Assembly (NCBI RefSeq): GCF_910592395.1
Contig: NC_088309.1
Location: 28,026,599 to 28,090,598 of the forward strand
Direction: 5' to 3'
Source: Lineus longissimus
Lineage: Eukaryota; Nemertea; Pilidiophora; Heteronemertea; Lineidae
DNA: 64,000 nucleotides
Below, piece after piece: positions 29,901 to 41,946 of the stretch (positions within the stretch are counted from its first letter, which is position 1; each line of letters opens with the position of its first letter). The notes under the pieces were generated by a model that saw only the letters and a program-made list of their open reading frames with translations, ran no database searches and was not told the DNA's origin. Made by a program: the position numbers and the translations under genes.

Positions 29901-31150
29901 CTCAAGTTCCGGTTGGGCAGAGGGTTCGGGGGCTGAGGTGTTTACAGTTTATACTTTGGCGGCGTTTGGATGTTAACGACAAAGACGGCCATTAATTGGG
30001 GGGGGGGGGGGGGAACGTGCCCTCTTAAAATACCAAGGGAGCCACCTGCTTATGAAGCACGAGTGGGACCGTCGTGTTAGTGCATGCCGGTAGTTCCCCC
30101 ATACATATGCACATTTCTCCTTCATCCTGTTGTAACTTTAAAAGAAGGTGGTAGATGAACTAGGACACAAGACGTTGCATTAGAAATCAGTGACACATCG
30201 GGCCTGAGTTCCAAAGACCAACATTTACTTGTGATTATTACAGTTAAGTTTTTATAGGTTTAATCCTAGTGGATGGTGTCAATTGAATGAAAAGCGACTG
30301 GTCTTTCGGTGTGATTGGTAAAAGTTGAATTGAATACCAGACATCGTAATCTCGTGCTTTCCTTATCCCTGGTGAGATTTAAATGAGATTCCCATTTCAT
30401 AGAGAGAGACAGTCGCGTTTCATTCATTCAGCAGAAATGATTACTTTGTTATTTGACAGACTGTTACATTTGATTATTGAGAATATTACAAAAGTCTACC
30501 TTTTTTGCACGATTTCAGATGTAATGTCACATTTTATTGAACAACGATGGATACATGTTAAAGTGTACAGAAATTTTGAAAGCTGGCACCAATTGATCAC
30601 TTTTTGACCAGCTGTTCTAAGCCTCTCACCATATTGATAGACCTCATACTTCCCGCCGAGAAAGTCTTCTCGAGGGCAGCTTTGGTAACTGATGCATCTC
30701 ATAATCAGGTAGTGACAAGCCTATCTTCACTCGGCCGGGCGTAAATCTCATAAAAACTGAACCGCTCGGTCTGCACATCCGAAGATCTCATCATGTCGCC
30801 AGTGCGATACAATGTTAGGCCTACCCGCGAGGGCTGATTATTAAAAGTTGATCAGTATCATCTGTTTCTGTTAGTCATCCTCACACCAATGAAATGAAAC
30901 ATTATATGGCACTATTGCTATTTACCTCATATTCATAAACATACTTATATGCATGTAAAGTGTTGTAACGTCCTCGTCATTATACAATAAATACGATTAG
31001 AGTTGGACATCTCGGAGTTCCTTGATTTCTTAGTCACGATAGTGGTGATCGTTTGGCCAGGAACACCAGTGAAATGGGCCGCCAATTCGGAATGAACCAC
31101 CTTACTATTCTCCTGCCATCTAGAAGACAGTTTATTTCTCAGTCAGTCAT
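26936..31150. other. DAT 3' region and intergenic DNA
   Basis: No exon chain is visible. AATAAA signals on the plus strand lie at 28296-28301, 28721-28726 and 30986-30991, any of which could end the DAT transcript. Short open frames (for example 27403-27750) have no splice signals or recognisable motifs. A run of 16 G lies at 29998-30013. Confidence 0.5.
29998..30013. repeat. Poly-G tract, 16 nt
   Basis: An uninterrupted run of 16 G. Related tracts occur as C on the plus strand at 34285-34308 (one A inside) in a SERINC intron, and as 13 G at 38202-38214 in the SERINC 3' UTR. Lengths of such runs are often miscalled in assemblies. Confidence 0.9.
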
Positions 31151-31560
31151 ACGGACGATTTAGCGTCCATTGGACAGCCCTCGTCAAAAGTGATGAACAA
31201 GAAAAGCCAATGCTAGCTGATCAGGCCTCTTTGGGAGAAAACATAGATTTATAGTATGAGTTTGCAACAGATCCTACGGACGATTTAGCGTCCACTGGAC
31301 GGCAGCGTCCGTCAAAGAGATAAAAAGAAGTCTTAGCAGGCCTATAGGCTATGGACGATTTAGCGGCCATTGGATGCTTTTGGGGAAAAGTTACTTCTTA
31401 GCTCTTTGGCACCAGATCCTACAGTGTCCGAAACGGACGGCAACGTGGAAGAGATGAAGGGAAAACTAATACGAACAGTTTATGGTCTACATTGACGATT
31501 TAGTATCCATTGGCTGCTTTTGAAGCCAGCAGACAAATCTAACGTCCGTTGGACTTAGGC
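31151..31560. repeat. Degenerate repeats with palindromic cgtccattggac core
   Basis: The phrase 'gacgatttag' followed by a cgtccattggac-like core recurs at about 31151, 31276, 31351 and 31491. A further palindromic cgtccgttggac is found near 31543. The core gtcca(t/c)tggac is self-complementary. Copies are spaced unevenly (about 125, 75 and 140 bp) and the later ones are decayed. No ORF is associated. Confidence 0.6.
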
Positions 31561-31732
31561 CCGTCCTTGTACCTCTGCGTAAGGTGATGAGCGTTCACAT
31601 CAGTCATCGCGGTAAACTTGGAAATGGTCCCTCGTCCGTACGGATATCCATAAGGAAAAGCGCATGCGTCACTTGTCCTAAATGGAGTTCGTTCGCAACC
31701 CCAAGCGGACCCGGCGTACCCGAATGTGACTC

Positions 31733-31890
31733 GACTCGACTCGACTGTCCTCACGGCAGGCACGCATGCGCGCACTTCGAGCACCCACGGGACTTACATG
31801 ACTTACGAGATCGACTCGACGCGACTTGACTCGACTGTTTTCAAGGCAGGCACGCACTGCGCGCAGTCTGAGCACCCACGAGACTAACGA
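31733..31890. repeat. 90-bp direct repeat pair with cgact microsatellite
   Basis: The sequence from tcgactgt at 31741 recurs at 31831 with a 90-bp period, including the shared blocks aggcacgca and gagcacccacg. Both copies follow short runs of cgactcgact. It is CpG-rich compared with its surroundings and lies about 0.6 kb upstream of the SERINC start codon, so it may belong to the promoter region. Confidence 0.7.
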
Positions 31891-32426
31891 AATCGTAACG
31901 AACCTCCAACTAATATTTTTTTCCAATGCATTGTTCTCATGGTTTACGATCAAATTAGCTAATACATGTAATAGTGTCTAGAAATAATATTTGGTTTATG
32001 AAATTACACTTTTTTTCATTGTTGTTCGCTTAATATTGCCCTATCGCCCTTTTCATGAATCAATTTTGAGCATTATATTTATAACGTATTTATTATAATA
32101 CGAAATATGACTTTAGAATCGTGTCACAGAAATCTTAGTTTACAAATTACCCGCTATAAGCTAGGTGATTGCGCCCCTAAACCAACTCCCGGAACCCGCA
32201 ATGAATCCTTACATCTGGTGGTCGAATAGGAACTACGTACTGATTGCAAAATATTTAGCGTTTGGCTTTTGAGAGGATGATGACAGGATGATGGATGGAT
32301 GTTGATGTTTCCATCCTGAGTTTTCGCATATGACAGTTTGATCCCGATTTCTGGTGATAGTGGTGTTAATTGTCTAAAGAGGCTCTTTTGGTCACCATCT
32401 GTTGTCAGTATCTATCGACCAAAATC
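31891..32426 (+). promoter_or_regulatory. Probable SERINC 5' UTR and promoter region
   Basis: No coding sequence is seen. This interval immediately precedes the SERINC ATG at 32427, so the promoter and 5' UTR should lie here. I see no clear TATA box or initiator that would fix the transcription start; this is by position only. Confidence 0.3.
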
Positions 32427-35400
32427 ATGTGCAACTGTTTGAATGCGCAGGTGAGTACACTACCACACTAATCCATACACTATGACAGGATGATAGTGCA
32501 GTGGTCTACATTGTTTCAATGCATTGTACAGTAATCTCGCAGATCAGCTGTCTAAAACAGGCAAGTGATGGTGATGTCACCATCAGATATGCGATACGGC
32601 TGATCTGTCCAAGGAGGTTCTAACTAACTACTTCTATTCTGAACTGTCAAATCATTTTTAATCGAATCACAGGGATTTGAGGCATTTATACTAAATTTAG
32701 TGAGTTAATTTTGCCAATCCTCAGTCTTATATAGGCTAACATACTAGCACCAGGAGGTTTGAAGCTTATATTGGTATCCGTAGTATTATTACTGATCTAA
32801 AGGGAATTGCTGAAAAACCTCTATCTCGCAAGGCCAAAGACACCCAAGCCCTGGCCTTGCATGACTGATGATGCTGTCTTGAATAGAGAGGCGTCCTGAT
32901 AAGACTGGAGATTTTCAATTTAAATGGAAAAACATTTGGGACCAAATCGAATGGTCCTGCTTATAATACAGATGTCCCCTGGGGGAAGACTCCTATGACA
33001 ATGTAGACAAGAAGTGAGAGGTAACTATGCTGTGACTCACTTGTTCCAATAAAAGACTAAAAGAACAAGTCTGGGTATGACGTAGATGTTTTCGTTGTCC
33101 TTCAGATCAACTGTTGCTGCGGTCCCACCTCTTGTTCACTATGTTTTCCCTGCTGCCCGCCAGTGAAGGAGTCGACGTCGACTCGGTTGATGTATGTACT
33201 CTTCCTGACGATCATCACCGTGGTGATGTGCCTGATGTTGGCTCCACAGATACAGGACCTTATGCTTCAGAACGTTAGTAGAGGAAAAGAGTGGGTTATA
33301 TGGCGTGATTATGACATTGAATGATTGAAGTCTAAGACTTCAGATATACCATATGGCATTCGAAGTCAAAGCCTATTACTCTGTTGTCAAGCAGCAAATG
33401 CTTGAGGACACTTGTAAACTCCATGGACTTCAAAAGACTTAAAAATATTTGTCCTCCCTGCCACTGACTCAGTCTACATTGTACAGTACATGTTAGGAAT
33501 ACTAAGTTCTTATTCAACATGTTCATTACAAGATCCTTTGCACTATATCATTCATTGGTGTGTTCCTAGACCTATGGTTGCTGCCGAGTGCAGATTGAGA
33601 TGGACCACCTGGCGATAAATGTGACCTGTTGAAATTCTCTGAATAGTAATGAACAGCTACAGAATCAAGGTATCTTCTGGGGATTACAGAAACGGGTATC
33701 CCAATTACGGTGCCCTTAGGCCTTGCATTTGTTCACTATTTCAGGTTCCTTACTTCAACGACACATGTGTCTATCTCGGTGCCGGTGGAGCCTGTGAGCT
33801 ACTGACAGGCTACATGGCCGTCTACAGACTCTGCTTTGCATTTGTGGTGTTTCATGTCATAATGTGCTTCTTGACAATCTGTGTTAAGTCTGGTGAGGGA
33901 TGTCGAGGTGGTCTTCACAACGGGTAAGAGTTAGCTATTCCCATATTTATCCGTCACAAGAATATTATTTGCCGTGTAAAGGAAACACTGACTAGTGACT
34001 ATGATGAACCAGCTTAGCTTAGCTGATTCGCTTCAAATTCTTCAACTGACTGATCAAAAGAAATTCCAATGTACTTGTAGATTGCTACGGGTCCCCCCTC
34101 CATGTAAATGCTCAATGCCAGTACATAGCCTGTAAGTCATATGACTTGTTTCTTTCAGGTATTGGTTTGTAAAGTTCATCATCCTGGGTCTTTTCTGTGC
34201 AGCAGCCTTTTTTATACCAAACAGAAAAGCGTTTAGCCAAAGTGAGTAGAGTCCACATAGAGTAAACCTGCCCTGGCTACTCATCCCCCCCCCACCCCCC
34301 CCCCCCCCAGTTCCTGGCAATTAAATTAAGAGTGGTCTTTACTCTTATTCATGCTGTTAAATCCTCTCTCAATTGTATTTGGATTGTCGATCTCGTCCCC
34401 GAACTATTGGCAAAATGAGTGTGCAACTCTGTGGAATCATCAAATAAACATCATTTTACCAATTTTCCTCAAACTGCTGTACATTTACCAATACCAGTAT
34501 GTCAAGCCTCACTTGAACTCATCGTAGTTGACCTCATTTTCTGACAATATTATCATGTCTTTTACACGGAACCAATCTTATTTTATTCGTCATTGAAGCG
34601 CATCCTAACTTGATCATTGTCTTCCAGTCTGGTTGTACGTCGGGATGGCAGGAGGTGCAATATTCATCGCAATACAGTTGATCCTGCTGGTTGACTTTGC
34701 CTATGTCTGGAATGCCAGGTGGTGAGTAAATAATGGTTACCCGTACCCCGAGTTCCAACCTCCTCTCCCTGTTACTTGTTCCCCTCTTGAAGTTCCTTCT
34801 TGCTGATTGATTGTCTGTGTGGATGACAACCTGATATTGGAGGGGAGTGGCCAATATTCATCGCAATACAGTTGATCCTGCTGGTTGACTTTGCCTATGT
34901 CTGGAATGCCAGGTGGTGAGTAAATAATGGTTGCCCGTACCCTGAGTACCAACCTCCTCTCCCTGTTACTTGTTCCCCTCTTGAAGTTCCTTCTTGCTGA
35001 TTGATTGTCTGTGTGGATGACAACCTGATGTTGGAGGGAAGTGGCCACAATGTTTATGTCTTCTGAAAGGAGGACACCTAACGCTTTACCAGATCGGAGA
35101 CTTCGTGTTCATCAGAATACATGTATCCACCAGTCTGATGTCACTTAAGTCGTCAACTTTTGTAGCAGCTTTAGAGAAAGTGTGTCCCCATGATTGATAA
35201 TTTAATACACTATTTACAGGAATCATAAGGGGCGAAAAGGCAGTAAATGTTGGTATGCATTGATCTACATTGTGGCAGTTATCATCTTTCTTGGGAGTGT
35301 TGCTGCTGCCATTTTCCTGGCCTATCACTTCACTACCTTGGACCGCTGTATGGAGAATAAGATCTTTATCGGAATCAATGTGCTCTCTTGTGCTGTCTTC

Positions 35401-37723
35401 TCCATACTCTCCGTACTTCCATGTATTCTAGGAGGTGAGTCCGAACAGATTTCCTTAATACACTTGCATTAAAGTTTTGTTTTTAAAAGATTATAGAAGT
35501 TTGACCTAAATATTGGTATCTTATAATTGATAACATAACTTGTTGGGTAGCACGCCAGCGCAAGCAAGATACTTGAGGATAGATGTCTTCACATTATCTC
35601 TTTATTTCATTTCAGAGAATCCCAATGCAGGAGCTCTTCCATCATCTATAGTGTCTGCCTATGTGATGTATCTGACCTGGTCAGCTATGCAGAGTGAACC
35701 TCCTGTTCTAAGTAAGTGGTTGTGACAGTATAATGCTCCAAAATAATGGCTGAACTTGGTCCCCCAGCCATGTACTTGATAGGGCAAAAAGTGAAGAACA
35801 GATCTTTATATGAATACATAATAACTAATCTTGACGTGTATGTATTAGATTCGGATGTCCTAAGGATTAATTGGACCAGTACTTCATGTATGCTGAAGGT
35901 GATTGTTAAGCAATAATGCATTGCAGCATTTCATTGTTGACCTTCTACGATGATCGAAACACATCTGTGCTCATGGTTTTCCTTTATGTTCCAGTCCCCA
36001 TCGAGTACCCTGAAGATAACCCTGTGGCCTTAATGAAGCTGGGAGCTATCATACAGGATCCTGTCACCCACAACTATACAAAGATATTTTGTCGGCCGAA
36101 ACCCAAACTGTTTGGAGGCAAGGCAGACATGGTGTCTGCATATGTGGGTCTACTTGTAGTCGTCATTACAGCTGTCTATTGTTGGTGAGTATAAACCAGT
36201 CTTGATTCAGTCTAGTGTCAACTTGGTAAAGGCCCTTACTGGCAAGTCAGTTGTCAACCTTCAGGTTCATTAGAGTGTCTACTTAATATATTCTTATTTC
36301 TATTTGCCCATTTTAGAAAGCAAATTTGACCTAATTCTGCTCTTTTGATTGGACAGTACCACCGGAACTTTCTCAAATCCCTGAATCGCGATGGTTCATG
36401 CTTGTTGTGTCTCATTCATGTCCATTATCTTCCTTCCAGTCTTCGAACCTCGCAACAAGCCTTCCGCCTTGGAGTTGCAATTGGAGAGCCGGTGAGCACA
36501 TTGTTTGCATGAATATTACTTCTTCAATTCTTACCTTGGTTGCTTCGAAAGACAAACACATTCGATTCAGGTTTGGAAATTGGGCCACTCCTTTTTCCAC
36601 TGAGCGTACATCATTGTACATGAGTGATAGCTTATGCCAATGGCAAGCAAAATCACACAGTTTCCATTACTCAGTGTTGATTCCAGCAGTACAAGTACCA
36701 ATAATCCATATGGGGCTCACACTCAGTTTTCTATTTGAGGTCCAAGACAGATTTGAGTGTAGATCAAGAGATGATAACCCTTGCAATGATGATATCCTCT
36801 AACTTTCAGAATCCCAACCGGAGGCTCTGCAACTGTTGTGGCAAAAGTAAGTATAGGTAGTTGTATTTCATTGAAAATGCTCTAATGCTCACATCTCTTA
36901 TCACTAAGTGAGGCTTTCATTCGACACTTTAGTCTGGCATCTCTTGTTCAATTGCCAAGCTGAGTACTCTATGTGCCTGTCAGAAAGTTTATACTGTTGT
37001 AGGTTATGCTACAAAAGTCTTTCTATCTTAACAGGGACCAAAATAGCCAACTGTGGTGGCCAGAAAGTGATATACAATGACACAGAGAAGGTCTCCTACA
37101 GCTATCCTTTCTTCCATGTGATCATGGCACTGGCGGCACTCCATGTCATGATGCAACTTACAAATTGGTTCAAGTAAGTGGGAAACAAGGGGAGCAGTAA
37201 TTCCAACATAGAGCCATCCTATTCAATCATCTCTGTCATTTATGTTGGTGTATTGTAAGTTACAGAGTTCTTGTACCCTATCTGACTTGGTAACGGAAAT
37301 GTCTTCTTTGTTTGGCATAAGAGCCGGATTCTGTTAGTCTTCATTGAGGGGGGCAGTTACTTGTCATGACCATGCCAAAACTTAATCGAGCAGAAATCTC
37401 TCGAGTCAATCATCTTAGGGCTGAGACACATGTGAGGTCAGCCAGGGAACGACTGTGATGTACAACTGCTCAGAAAAAGCTGTCTGTCTTGAGTGTCGGC
37501 CATTGATTGAAGTTTGTACTCCATTCACCATTGCAGGCCAGAAAATATCAACCTGGAGAAGTTTGGTTTCAGTTGGACGTCAGTTTGGGTAAAGATGGCA
37601 TCGAGTTGGCTCTGCATCTTCATCTATACGTGGACCCTGTTCATCCCCCAGTGCTGTCCAGGCAGGGATATTGCCAAGTTATACAGGGAGGAAACTGAAA
37701 GTCTCCAGGATTCAACTGTTTAG
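32427..37723 (+). CDS. SERINC: Serine incorporator (SERINC) membrane protein
   Basis: Complete 12-exon gene for 487 aa: 32427-32450, 33106-33273, 33745-33923, 34159-34241, 34628-34721, 35220-35434, 35616-35711, 35995-36184, 36440-36491, 36810-36846, 37035-37173, 37537-37723 (TAG). All phases agree. SERINCs are multipass membrane proteins (10-11 TMs) proposed to aid serine incorporation into phosphatidylserine and sphingolipids and to act as lipid scramblases. Family blocks seen include the cysteine-rich start [91 protein letters not shown] and [14 protein letters not shown]. The CCPGRD end and the Cys-rich start look closer to SERINC5 than to SERINC1. The first exon is only 24 nt, so the start is slightly less certain than the rest. 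Exon 5 has a partial tandem duplication just downstream. Confidence 0.95.
34658..35045. repeat. 194-bp tandem duplication across SERINC exon 5 donor
   Basis: Positions 34658-34851 are repeated at 34852-35045 with five substitutions by eye count. The unit holds the last 64 nt of exon 5, its GTGAGT donor and 130 nt of intron. The second copy has no acceptor or pyrimidine tract before its exon piece, so it is a broken exon with a second intact donor. Using the second donor would read into an in-frame TGA right after the first copy's donor site. Confidence 0.95.
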
Positions 37724-39701
37724 CTACATAATCTCGTTAACGATACCTCACCATGTAGCAATACAGGTTTGCGTATTGAGAGCCTTGAGAGAAATTTTCT
37801 GAACTTTCCAAACCTCATGAATGTTTTCATTTGAAAGTATTTTTGTGCCTAGTCTTCAATATTGTCCTTGTCTTGTGGATTATGGGAAGATTTTATTCTA
37901 GAAAGTGTTCAAGTATCTGTCAGTAGTATTATCCACTGAGCTGTCTTAAGGAAAGGGTGGTGTGTTACTTTGTACCAACCATAGTTGAAATAGTTCTCCA
38001 TGGGGTGTTATCTGATTTTGAAGATTTCGCTTCACAGTATTTTCACAGTTTGGAAAATGCAGCATTTTTTAAGGCCTAATTTTAAGGATACGATTCGCTA
38101 CATTTTTGGAACAAAAGATGGCGAAAAATGTTTTTGCATTCACTCAGTTATTGGTGCTAAGAAAATATTAGGACTTCCAAAATTTGCGTCTTTTGAGGAT
38201 CGGGGGGGGGGGGGCAGGGTTATGGAGAATAGCTTGCAAGATTCACAGGAGAGATGTTGACATCAGTGTGTGTGGTATATTGTTAAGACATATCGTACAT
38301 ATGGAGATCTGTGGAACTTGGGACCATATTCACTGAATAGTTGAACCAATCACAGACAAGTAGCTTGATTACCAAGGCCAAGCCGGAACATGAGGTCATG
38401 GCCATTAGACGGCTTGGTATCGCCAACCCATCGTCTGTGTAAATTGAACATATTGAATGATATTAAACAATCATGTGCTCAATATCTAACATAAATTAAA
38501 TACTCAGAACCTGTCTTAGATTGGTGAGACAAGAGTATATCCACTTTTGAGCAGATCTTGCTCCCTGTTTGTAACCTTGGGTGACTCGTGTTGAGAATAT
38601 GTGTGATAACTTGAATCAGAGATTCGTGTATTTTCGATTTGGAATAAATCAGGGAAAGCACACATGAAGTTCTATGATCGCACATTATTTTAAAGCAAAC
38701 AATGCACGCAGTTTTAACAAAAATATAATCATTTTACTTAATGATATCGATAAAGAGATTTAGCAATGTTTATTATAACTTTTATGGGTGAATATATCAG
38801 GGTTATTAACTCTGTGTGTAAGGACAGTGAGATATTGTTCACCATTTTCATTGCATCGATATCCATCATTTTGCTGGTCACATATGAAATCTTTTTTCAT
38901 TTCATTTATTTCATTACTGAAAGCATTTTATACTCATGTAAAGGAGATTCTATTTTAGTGCTTTGTTATGTTTTTATAGTATGTATATAATTGTAAGAGT
39001 TATTGAATTTGTGTACGAATTTTATGAGATGAATCATAAATTAGACTCTATGCAAGGTTTAAGCGAAGGCATGCGAGTTTCATGGACTGTTGTGAGATGT
39101 AGAATTTTGGAATTGGTATTTTTACAAACAAGAATAGGTTAGAATCTCTAATCTATCCTCACAGAAACCAATCTTGCTTGCGAAAATCACTTGAACATAT
39201 TAAACCAGTCAGATACCGTCGGGATCCAACTACATATGTACATTCATCATATTACCATGCAGTTCACATACTTGTATTATGTCACCCACGAAAATGTGTA
39301 TTTGATGGACATTTTGCTGCCCTTGCCATTTTAGAGGAGTAGGGGCAATATTTGAGCTTGTTTGGCCTGGTGCAGTACTGCTCTCACAATGAGCTGTACC
39401 TCTCTCACTCCCCTCAATGAGCAGTGCTGGCATATTAGTTGTGAATTGTTCCGTGAACATACATGTAGACGTCTGTTTATATTGTATGTGTTTATTTGGC
39501 AACGTGCTTCCTTGTGACCGGAGTAAGGTAGAGAATGTAAATTGTGCTAATTTTGATATCATTGGAAACTCTGTAATATTGTAATCACTTTCAGTATGTA
39601 ACTTTTTTACTCTGTTCATAAAACCCATGTTAAGAGTGTGCATTAGATTATGACTGCTCCAGAAGAGTTAATTTTGTTACTTGAATTGAAGATTCAATAA
39701 A
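37724..39701 (+). other. SERINC 3' UTR
   Basis: No coding exon is found after the SERINC stop. A plus-strand AATAAA lies at 39696-39701, which would give a 3' UTR of about 2 kb. It contains a 13-G run at 38202-38214 and an AT-rich part around 38700-39000. Confidence 0.55.
39696..39701 (+). terminator. Poly(A) signal for SERINC
   Basis: AATAAA on the plus strand, the last clear signal before the convergent PPCDC gene. Upstream alternatives cannot be excluded. Confidence 0.5.
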
Positions 39702-39829
39702 TTTGTTCCGCCTCTGGGTAAAACAGTATGTCAAGTTCTCTTTGTACGAGTTCCTTCGCATGGACGATTTGAAGGGTGAGCAGGATCCATGAACAGAAGA
39801 CCAAGAACAACAGACTATCCTTTACAAAA

Positions 39830-39835
39830 TTTATT
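39830..39835 (-). terminator. Poly(A) signal for PPCDC
   Basis: AATAAA read on the minus strand (tttatt on plus), about 330 bp after the PPCDC stop codon. It lies only about 130 bp from the SERINC signal, so the two 3' ends nearly touch. Confidence 0.5.
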
Positions 39836-40163
39836 TGAGGTTTCAGTCTGAAGACATATTTGACTCCTCCCATAAGTTAAGCACAGCGGGTCACAGTCTT
39901 GTGATCAGCCTTGAACTGATCTTACCACTAAAAACATGCTTGCATTAAGTAAATGATTGCACAAGAAATGCCCCAGACTAATACAGAGAAATGCACAGAA
40001 TTGCTTGGATCAAACCTACACCTCTACTTTTGAAATGGAAGCACTCGATTTTGGAAGGCACATAGCTTTCATAGCAAGTCCCAATAGAGCACCAATGTTC
40101 TAAGAGCACCAGCTAACAATGCAGCTACAGAGGTAGAACCTTATCTAAGTGACGGGACAATTC

Positions 40164-41671
40164 TCAGGAAGTCTTTGTTTCTTGTTCTCGTATTTCCTTC
40201 AGGGCTCCTTTGATGCACTCAACGATTGAAGACACCTCGGCCATACCACCAAATCCTGCAAGACAATCATTGGAAGTGATTGAAGTATGGTGTATGTATT
40301 TCAATACCACATTTCTCACTGTATAACTGCTAGTGTCCTCATGAAAAAATGATATCAAAGTTGAGCACGTTTGTTGTTTAGGAAAAACAGCTTTACTTGC
40401 AACTGAATGTCAACTTGTCTCCTCTGAGTTTAGCATAAATGTAATAGACCAGTCAGCAGTCCCTACCTTTATCTCCACAGGCAAGCTTCTTTAATATACA
40501 AGGAATCTCTTTGTAGCCAAAGCTCTTCAACTTCAGCACTTGCTCTCCTGTTATTGGATGATTCCACATATGAGTGTTCATGGCAGGAGCAAAATATAAT
40601 GGCTTCTTCACATCCCATGCTCGTACAACACAAGTCTGAAATACAAGGAAATGAGAACAGGACCATGCAGTGGCAAAATATACTGATAATATTGGCTGAA
40701 GATGAACTAACAGTCAGTATTTTTAGCAGATGGTGGAGCAATGTATAAATCTTGCTGGTATAACTTGTAAGTGTGATTCTTAGACAAAGACAGCAGATGC
40801 TCTTCAGTTGTCTCATGGCTTTAGACACACACCCTAATAAGAAAAGATCATCTTGCTTCCAACTTACCAGCAGATTATCACAGATTCCTGTGGCGATTTT
40901 AGCCATTGTGTTTGCACCAAGTGGAGCTATGACTAGGATGTCAGCCCATCTCCTCAACTCAATGTGAATAACTGGATCGTTCATTTTCTGCCAGCTCTGA
41001 AATGGACAAACAGATTGGAACATTATTATTCATTTCATCGATTCCAATGGACATTCTATAGGGCCTATATCCTATTCAGTCATTGGTTTCTTGACTGTCT
41101 TAAAATTCCAGCAAGTCAATAAAGAATATTTTTAGGTTTGTAGTATTGGTCGACCCTGGCTCTAAGTTACTGGTCTAAGTTCAAGGAGCAGGAGCAGGAA
41201 ATTAACAACCTACCCTCCACTCATCCGCATCATCCCAAACTGTGATCGGAAGATCCTCCACCTTGAAAAAGTGTTTCGAATTTTGCGTAGGCAGAAGCTG
41301 AATCTCAATCTGAAAGAAGTGAATGAAGAAAAAGATCTGTTGAGTGGATAAGGAAGGATAAAGCGCCCAAAGTCCTATCACCACATTGAGTGCTTCAATT
41401 CACATGACACACCACACAGGCCCTTTGTCTGTGGGCAACGGGGTGTCAAGTTGTAAAGATTGTGGCCGATTAACGCTGCGTTAAAAGCTTGAAAGGAGAT
41501 AGGCCTTGCTAATTTTAGTTTTAACCAAATCAACGGTCCAGTTGCTTCAAAATCAAAGAAATCAGTTCTTACATCATCATCTGCTATGTTTTTGAGGCCT
41601 AGAATTATTTCTGGGATATATTTTGATGCTACACTGCCAGTGCAGCCAATCAAAATGTGCTTTTTCTCCAT
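40164..41671 (-). CDS. PPCDC: Phosphopantothenoylcysteine decarboxylase
   Basis: FMN-dependent enzyme of coenzyme A synthesis that decarboxylates 4'-phosphopantothenoylcysteine to 4'-phosphopantetheine; cytosolic, a homotrimer in known members. Five minus-strand exons: 41671-41573, 41309-41214, 40996-40868, 40635-40467, 40255-40164 (TGA), giving 194 aa against about 204 in human. Motifs: N-terminal flavoprotein segment HILIGCTGSVAS; catalytic His76 in VIHIELRRWAD; the FMN-site stretch APLGANTMAKIATGICDNLL; the substrate-clamp motif PAMNTHMW (residues 125-132); and Cys161 in ACGDKGFGGMAE, the cysteine that reduces the enethiol intermediate in the plant homologue. All key residues are present, so it should be active. 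It is divergent from NBAS and convergent with SERINC. Confidence 0.97.
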
Positions 41672-41946
41672 TTCTTGACAGTAAAGATGGAAAATGTATT
41701 AAAAATGGCAAAACTGAGAGAATTGAGGGGTTCCCCCGGGATTCCCAAATACTCTCGAGCAATCACTGAACGATTTCATAAGATTATACATAACTGAACC
41801 AATTAAATTATATCAAAAAGATACAGTCATAGTAATACTTCAATATTATTATTACTATGCCCTAATATTAAATTAGTATTATATGACTCTTTTGTTATCT
41901 CAGTTTTATATCTGACCTGTTAGAGAGTAGTCGACGAAGTGCCAAC
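41672..41946. promoter_or_regulatory. Bidirectional PPCDC/NBAS promoter
   Basis: Only 275 bp separate the divergent PPCDC and NBAS start codons, so both promoters must lie in or overlap this gap unless upstream non-coding exons exist. The NBAS start is embedded in aacatggcggac, which resembles a YY1 site (core ATGG, often found over start codons of housekeeping genes). No TATA box is evident at a useful distance, in line with broad expression. Confidence 0.6.

Noticed and set aside
34852-34915. Second functional copy of SERINC exon 5
   Set aside because: It lacks an acceptor and the first 30 nt of the exon; it is a partial duplicate, not a usable exon.
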